This document shows, in pieces, positions 60,037-64,000 of a stretch of 64,000 nucleotides of DNA. The stretch is taken from the NCBI RefSeq assembly GCF_030817075.1, contig NZ_JAUSYU010000001.1, positions 1,302,001 through 1,366,000 of the forward strand, written 5' to 3'. Every line of letters begins with the position of its first letter. The first letter of the stretch is position 1. A model generated the notes under the pieces. That model saw only the letters and a list, made by a program, of their open reading frames with translations, did no database searches and was not told the origin of the DNA. This DNA is from Arthrobacter sp. V1I9. Lineage in GTDB: Bacteria > Actinomycetota > Actinomycetes > Actinomycetales > Micrococcaceae. Both the position numbers and the translations under genes were made by a program.

Positions 60037-61089
60037 TTAGAGTTTGACCTTCACAGTTTCCCACGCGTTTCGCACGGCGTCATGCTCTTTTGAATCAGAA
60101 CCGAAAAGCTCCCCAGCCGTAGCAGCCGTGGCGCGGGCAAAGACGGTGAAGGTTGCGCCCGTGGGCAAATCACCGCCGGTGAGCGTCTCGTACCAGATGC
60201 GCCCGGGGGAGTCCCAGGCGTTTCCGCCCAGCTGTTCCGCCACGAGGTAGAACGCCCGGTTGGGGATGCCTGAGTTGATGTGGACACCGCCGTTGTCCGC
60301 GCTCGTCCTTACGTAAGTGTCCATGGAGTCTGGCTGCGGATCCTTACCCAGCACGTCGTCGTCGTACGCGGTTCCGGGAGCTTTCATGGACCGCAGGGCG
60401 CGCCCTTCCACCTCGGGCGTGAAAAGCCCCTCGCCGATGAGCCAACTGGCCTCCGTGACCGACTGGTCCTTCACGTACTGCTCCACAAGTGCACCAAAAA
60501 CATCTGACATCGACTCGTTGATGGCCCCGGCCTGGTTCCGGTACACCAGGCCTGCGGAGTGCTGGGTAACCCCGTGTGCAAGCTCGTGGCCGATGACGCT
60601 GAGGGACCTGGTGAACCGTTCGAAGACCTCCCCGTCACCATCGCCGAAGACCATCTGGGTCCCGTCCCAGAAAGCGTTGTCGTAGAGCTTGCCGAAGTGC
60701 ACGGTGGCGTTCAGGGGCAGGCCCCGGCCGTCGATCGAGTTCCTTCCAAAGACGTCAGCGTACAGCCGATGCGTGTGGCCCAGCCCGTCGTAGGCTTCGT
60801 CAGTTGCAGGATCCCCCGTGGCGTGCTCTCCCTCCTTGCGGACGAGTTTGCCCGGGAGGGTTTCCGAGCCGGCGGCGTCGAAAACCGAGCGGTTTGATGG
60901 TCCTGGTTTAGCCTGGCGCACTCCTGCCGGGACGTCGGGGGCGGCCTGCATGCGGGCTGCCTGGACAGAGCGGACGTGGCCCAAGGCTTCTTTGGCCGCT
61001 CGTGCGGCCGCGGAAAACTCCGGGGCGTCCTGCCTGGCCAGCCGCCTCAACAGGTATGGCGGAATGATGGAACAGAACGGAACGTGCAT
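60037..61089 (-). CDS. M4-family metalloprotease, protealysin type
   Basis: 350 residues. The N-terminus MHVPFCSIIPPYLLRRLARQ is the short propeptide signature (PPxLLR) of protealysin-like proteases, which lack a signal peptide. The catalytic core has the zinc motif HELAH and the third ligand Glu in INESMSD, plus GLVYRNQAGA and SGIPNRAFYLVAEQL. ATG 61089 is preferred (GAGGGGG upstream) to TTG 61104. It is cotranscribed with the emfourin inhibitor. Confidence 0.9.
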   Translation of the reverse strand: MHVPFCSIIPPYLLRRLARQDAPEFSAAARAAKEALGHVRSVQAARMQAAPDVPAGVRQAKPGPSNRSVFDAAGSETLPGKLVRKEGEHATGDPATDEAYDGLGHTHRLYADVFGRNSIDGRGLPLNATVHFGKLYDNAFWDGTQMVFGDGDGEVFERFTRSLSVIGHELAHGVTQHSAGLVYRNQAGAINESMSDVFGALVEQYVKDQSVTEASWLIGEGLFTPEVEGRALRSMKAPGTAYDDDVLGKDPQPDSMDTYVRTSADNGGVHINSGIPNRAFYLVAEQLGGNAWDSPGRIWYETLTGGDLPTGATFTVFARATAATAGELFGSDSKEHDAVRNAWETVKVKL

Positions 61090-61208
61090 GGCGTACCCCC
61101 TCAACTAGGTAAATTCAGACTACGAGGGGGCACCGACAAAGCGGTGGATACACGCGGTGTTCCGTGTGGTGGGCGCCGTGATCATGAGCCGTGCCGGGCC
61201 GGACAAAG

Positions 61209-61242
61209 AGAAGCACCCCGGTCCGTGGACCGGGGTGCTTCT
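61209..61242 (-). terminator. Terminator after tRNA-Arg
   Basis: A 16-bp perfect stem, AGAAGCACCCCGGTCC with GGACCGGGGTGCTTCT, begins five bases after the tRNA 3' end on the minus strand and is followed by CTTTGTCC. Confidence 0.85.
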
Positions 61243-61246
61243 CGAC

Positions 61247-61322
61247 TGGTGCCCTCGATAGGATTCGAACCTACGACCTTCTGCTCCGGAGGCAGACGCT
61301 CTATCCCCTGAGCTACGAGGGC
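61247..61322 (-). tRNA. tRNA-Arg (anticodon CCG)
   Basis: 76 bases. The acceptor stem GCCCTCG/CGAGGGC, D-arm TAGCTCAGGGGATAGAGCG, anticodon loop with CCG in CTGCCTCCGGAGCAG, variable loop AAGGTC, T-arm GTAGGTTCGAATCCTAT and encoded 3' CCA are all present. It reads CGG codons, common in high-GC genomes. Confidence 0.97.
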
Positions 61323-61448
61323 AATCCGGGGGTTCCTGCCGTTGCCGGCGGGACGTCCTAGAGCTTAGCAGGAAGGTGGCCCGCAAGGGAAAATCGCCAC
61401 TCGGGACTCGGAACTCCGGCGGGCACGGGCTCTCCAAAGCGGCGCGTT

Positions 61449-62993
61449 TCAGTAGCCCGAGAACGAGTCCACGTGCACCTTCCTGGCACCGGCCTGCCGT
61501 GCCGCACCACGCAACGAGGCGACGCTCGCTGGTGAGCCTGAGATATAAACCTCGCGGTCAGCAATGTCGGGAACGAGTGCTTTGAGGGCTTCACCGTCCA
61601 CCCTGGCGCCATCTGCAGGGAACGCAGTGATGTGCGGCGGCGGCTGGGAACCATCGGCGATGCGGGCAACCACACGGACGCCTGCAGCCTTCAATTCATC
61701 CGCGTACGCGATCTCGTCGGCGCTCCTGGCCAGCAGCAGAATCATGGCGTCGCGGTCCCGTAAACCACCGGAGGAGAGATGTGAAAGGAAGGGGGTGATG
61801 CCGATGCCGGCAGCCATCATCAGGACGGGCTTGCGGGGATCGCGGGGGAGGACAAAGTCACCTCCAACGGAAGTGGCCGTCAGCTCGTCGCCCGGCTGCA
61901 GGGAAAGAAGGACCTTTTTGGCGGCGGACAGCGGCTCGGCAGTCCGCACGCCGAACTTCACCACGTGCTCACTGGGCGAGCCGGTCAAACTGAACACCCG
62001 GCGTCGTCCTTTTCCATCCGACTTCGCGTGCGGGAGGTCCAGTTCCATGTATTGCCCCGGGACAAACCGCACGGGCCGGGAGGGCTTGAAGGAAAACTCG
62101 GTGGTGCTGGGCGTCAGCGGCCTGGTCCCGTTGAACCTCAGCCGCACACCGCCGCGCTGGCCCGCCATAAAGGCGAGGAGGTTGCCCAGCAGCAGCGCGG
62201 CCTCAGGGGAATTGGCCAGGAAGCCGAAGTTGTAGGGGACGGCAAAAACCACGCCCACCACAGCCGCGAGGGCCAGTTGCTGCCACCTGCGCGGCGGCAG
62301 TGTCAGCGGCTCGGTGAGCATAAAGCCCACAAAGAACAGCAGCGGCCGCTGGGCCAGTGACTGCCACAGCGCCATCCCCACGGACATGCCGGCCTGAAGC
62401 AGTTCCGCGCCGATGATGGCGCAGGCCACCACGAGGAAGATCGAGGCCATCAGGAATTTCCGTGTGCGGTAAAGCACCAAAAGGACTCCCGGCACCAGCA
62501 ACAACAGCATCGCAGGAGTAGCTGCCCACCAGGTGGCGACGTTGAGCCCCGTGAGCCCAACCACGAATGCTCCCGCGGCGGCGGGGTTGAAAATGTGGCG
62601 GCCGCGCCACGCGAGTGCGTACTTTGATGCAGAAGCCAGGACGCAGGCCAATGCCACTCCAGCCACATCCATCGGCGCGAAGGACGGCCAGAACAGGAAG
62701 TACAGCAGCAGTCCTGTGATGAGCGAGGATTCAGAGTGGGGCCGAACCCGAAACAGGGCTGCCAAAGCCCTGTTGGAGGCGTAGGTCAGCCCGAGGCACA
62801 GCACAAGGTGCGCCAGCATTTCGGGGATGCCGAAGGTCAGCCAGCCAAGAACATCGAGTAAGAGGCTGTACACGGCAAGGGCTGCAAGGACAAGCAGGAT
62901 GAGCCGGTACATGGTGAACCGGCCAAGGACGGTATCCAGCCGGGCGGCCGCGGAGGGGACCGGCCCGGCCTTCGGCGTTTCCACAGGGCTCAT
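61449..62993 (-). CDS. RnfD/NqrB-like membrane domain fused to an FAD/NAD(P)H oxidoreductase
   Basis: 514 residues. The N-terminal half (about 25-280) has about eight hydrophobic helices with HIFNPAAAGAFVVGLTG, the RnfD/NqrB pattern. The C-terminal half (about 285-514) is a ferredoxin-NADP reductase-like domain: FAD site RFVPGQYMELDLP and RRVFSLTGSP, NAD site MMAAGIGITPFLSHL. NqrB/RnfD normally carry a covalent FMN. It overlaps apbE by four bases and is probably the membrane arm of an extracytoplasmic electron chain. Confidence 0.85.
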   Translation of the reverse strand: MSPVETPKAGPVPSAAARLDTVLGRFTMYRLILLVLAALAVYSLLLDVLGWLTFGIPEMLAHLVLCLGLTYASNRALAALFRVRPHSESSLITGLLLYFLFWPSFAPMDVAGVALACVLASASKYALAWRGRHIFNPAAAGAFVVGLTGLNVATWWAATPAMLLLLVPGVLLVLYRTRKFLMASIFLVVACAIIGAELLQAGMSVGMALWQSLAQRPLLFFVGFMLTEPLTLPPRRWQQLALAAVVGVVFAVPYNFGFLANSPEAALLLGNLLAFMAGQRGGVRLRFNGTRPLTPSTTEFSFKPSRPVRFVPGQYMELDLPHAKSDGKGRRRVFSLTGSPSEHVVKFGVRTAEPLSAAKKVLLSLQPGDELTATSVGGDFVLPRDPRKPVLMMAAGIGITPFLSHLSSGGLRDRDAMILLLARSADEIAYADELKAAGVRVVARIADGSQPPPHITAFPADGARVDGEALKALVPDIADREVYISGSPASVASLRGAARQAGARKVHVDSFSGY

Positions 62994-63862
62994 GTGAACA
63001 GTGTCCCTTCAAACTCGGCGGAGTGGACTGCGCTCCCGTCAGAAAATACGGTCAGCCAGGAGAAATTGAACTCTTGCTCCAAGCGTGCGCCCGGGACAAA
63101 GAAGAGAGCAGTGGCCAGGGCGTCTGCCAGCATCGCCGTGTCTGCAAGTGCCCAGGTGGCGACGGCGGTCCTGACCGGTTGCCCCGTTGTTCCGTCCAGT
63201 ACGTGGTGCAGGCCATCGCCCCACGTCCGGCGGTTGGACGCCGAGGCACAGAGCGCACGCCCGGTGAGCGGCACGATGCCGATGGCCTGCCCGGGGTTGT
63301 AGGGGTGCTCCAAAGCCACCTGGGTGGATCGGGGGCCCCTTGCCAGCAGGTCCCCGCTGCCGTCGATGACAAAGGAATCAAGTCCTTCAGCGTCCAGTTC
63401 GTCGGCGAGCAGGTCCACCAGCAGGCCTTTGCCAGCCGCCCCGATGTCAAGAACCACGGGCAAAGTGGTGGTGATGGTGGTGCCCTCCCACTTGAGGACC
63501 TCGTCCCAGGGAGGTGCTGGCAGCGGCGACCCTAACGGCTTAAGGGAGTAGCCGGCGTCGTACCCCAGCCGCTCAAGGGAGGCGCCGATCAGCGGGGTCA
63601 TGGCTCCGTCCGTCAGCCCGTAAAGCGTCCTGTACAGCGGCCCCAGCCGGCCCGCCTCTTCCGGAAAACCAAACGTCCCGGGTTCCCGCGCCATGATACT
63701 GACGCGGGAATCGGCCCGGAAGCGGGACCAGTCGGCGTCGAACTTCTCCACCCGGTCAAGGAGGCGGGCCCGGACGGACTGAGCAAGCGGACAAGGCGTG
63801 GAAATCTCCCACTGCGTGCCGATTCCCTCAAACGCAAAGTCCTCCCAGTCCGCGCCCGGCAC
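62990..63862 (-). CDS. apbE: FAD:protein FMN transferase (ApbE family)
   Basis: 290 residues. ApbE hydrolyses FAD and attaches FMN covalently to Ser/Thr of target proteins. The family motifs are VVLDIGAAGKGLLVDLLADE and SFVIDGSGDLLARG, then ALCASASNRRTWGDGLHHVL and the late TAVATWALADTAMLADALAT. The first residues lack a signal peptide (GTG 63862), so the protein may act before or during export, or remain cytoplasmic. It sits between a partial FMN-binding-domain gene and the RnfD fusion, its likely targets. Confidence 0.9.
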   Translation of the reverse strand: MPGADWEDFAFEGIGTQWEISTPCPLAQSVRARLLDRVEKFDADWSRFRADSRVSIMAREPGTFGFPEEAGRLGPLYRTLYGLTDGAMTPLIGASLERLGYDAGYSLKPLGSPLPAPPWDEVLKWEGTTITTTLPVVLDIGAAGKGLLVDLLADELDAEGLDSFVIDGSGDLLARGPRSTQVALEHPYNPGQAIGIVPLTGRALCASASNRRTWGDGLHHVLDGTTGQPVRTAVATWALADTAMLADALATALFFVPGARLEQEFNFSWLTVFSDGSAVHSAEFEGTLFT

Positions 63863-63865
63863 CGT

Positions 63866-64000
63866 CTACTGCGCCTCCGACTTGATCTGTTCTACAGCCT
63901 GGTTGAACCCGCCGCTCGTCAGGGAGGAGCCGGCGACCTTGGAGACGTTGAGCTCGTCTATGTTTTTGCCCACTATCTGCGAAGCGATACCGCCGGCGAA
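63866..64000 (-). CDS. FMN-binding domain protein, C-terminal part (runs off the window)
   Basis: Only the last 44 codons are present: FAGGIASQIVGKNIDELNVS then KVAGSSLTSGGFNQAVEQIK to the stop at 63866-63868. This is the C-terminal end of an FMN_bind domain; in these domains a Thr or Ser in the sequence before A or S is the site of covalent flavin attachment, here probably in SSLTSGGF. It is the upstream gene of apbE, and the pair suggests a flavinylated extracytoplasmic redox protein. Confidence 0.8.
   Translation of the reverse strand, partial: FAGGIASQIVGKNIDELNVSKVAGSSLTSGGFNQAVEQIKSEAQ

Overview
The window is high-GC DNA from an actinobacterium, most likely Micrococcaceae (Arthrobacter/Pseudarthrobacter type). 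Pointers are the actinobacterial single-polypeptide 2-oxoglutarate decarboxylase/dehydrogenase Kgd, a SigH/RsrA redox sigma pair, an actinobacterial SAM-IV riboswitch, the 24-residue ribosomal protein bL37, a Tad/Flp pilus locus and the order prfB-ftsE-ftsX-M23 peptidase-smpB-ssrA. These assignments were made by reading the sequence; no database search was run.

Region 1 (1-11016) is a surface-glycan locus. It holds a nearly complete set of genes for CMP-legionaminic acid, a bacterial sialic-acid-like sugar: a CMP transferase on the minus strand, then a NeuD/LegH-like acetyltransferase, LegI synthase, LegG hydrolysing 2-epimerase, PtmE-like CBS/nucleotidyltransferase, LegB dehydratase and LegC aminotransferase in one tight operon. 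A Wzx-like flippase overlaps legC and a polytopic membrane protein follows. The partial first gene is probably part of the same locus.

Region 2 (11029-15168) contains a decayed IS3-family element that landed in the loop of the transcription terminator of a GH25 lysozyme/LGFP-repeat gene. That gene itself carries a one-base frameshift inside its repeats.

Region 3 (15456-20285) is a compact Tad/Flp pilus operon: ATPase, two TadB/TadC membrane proteins, a small pilin-like protein and three TadE/TadG-like pseudopilins. Region 4 (20379-27243) is core: prfB, ftsEX with its likely cell-wall hydrolase partner, smpB, tmRNA (with a SigH-type promoter) and an HtrA-like protease.

Region 5 (27336-39613) is mostly minus strand: a MntR-type regulator with two CrcB fluoride channels, a methyltransferase, a SAM-IV-controlled cysteine-desulfurase-like gene, hisN, rsgA-aroA, a DoxX protein divergent from sigH-rsrA, bL37, a PadR/DUF4097 pair and a degenerate SGNH protein. 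Region 6 (39754-54383) holds kgd, two tandem CNNM/CBS proteins, a zinc-uptake operon behind a perfect palindrome together with a Fur-family regulator (probably Zur), an MBL-fold hydrolase, a Cds1-like PLP enzyme, a rhodanese, an alcohol dehydrogenase and a HIT protein.

Region 7 (54380-64000) has hrpA, a GlxA/AdpA-like regulator with an inverted pair of AdpA-like boxes, a protealysin-type M4 protease with its emfourin inhibitor, tRNA-Arg(CCG), and an ApbE / RnfD-reductase fusion / FMN-binding cluster that looks like an extracytoplasmic flavin electron-transfer system and runs off the window edge.
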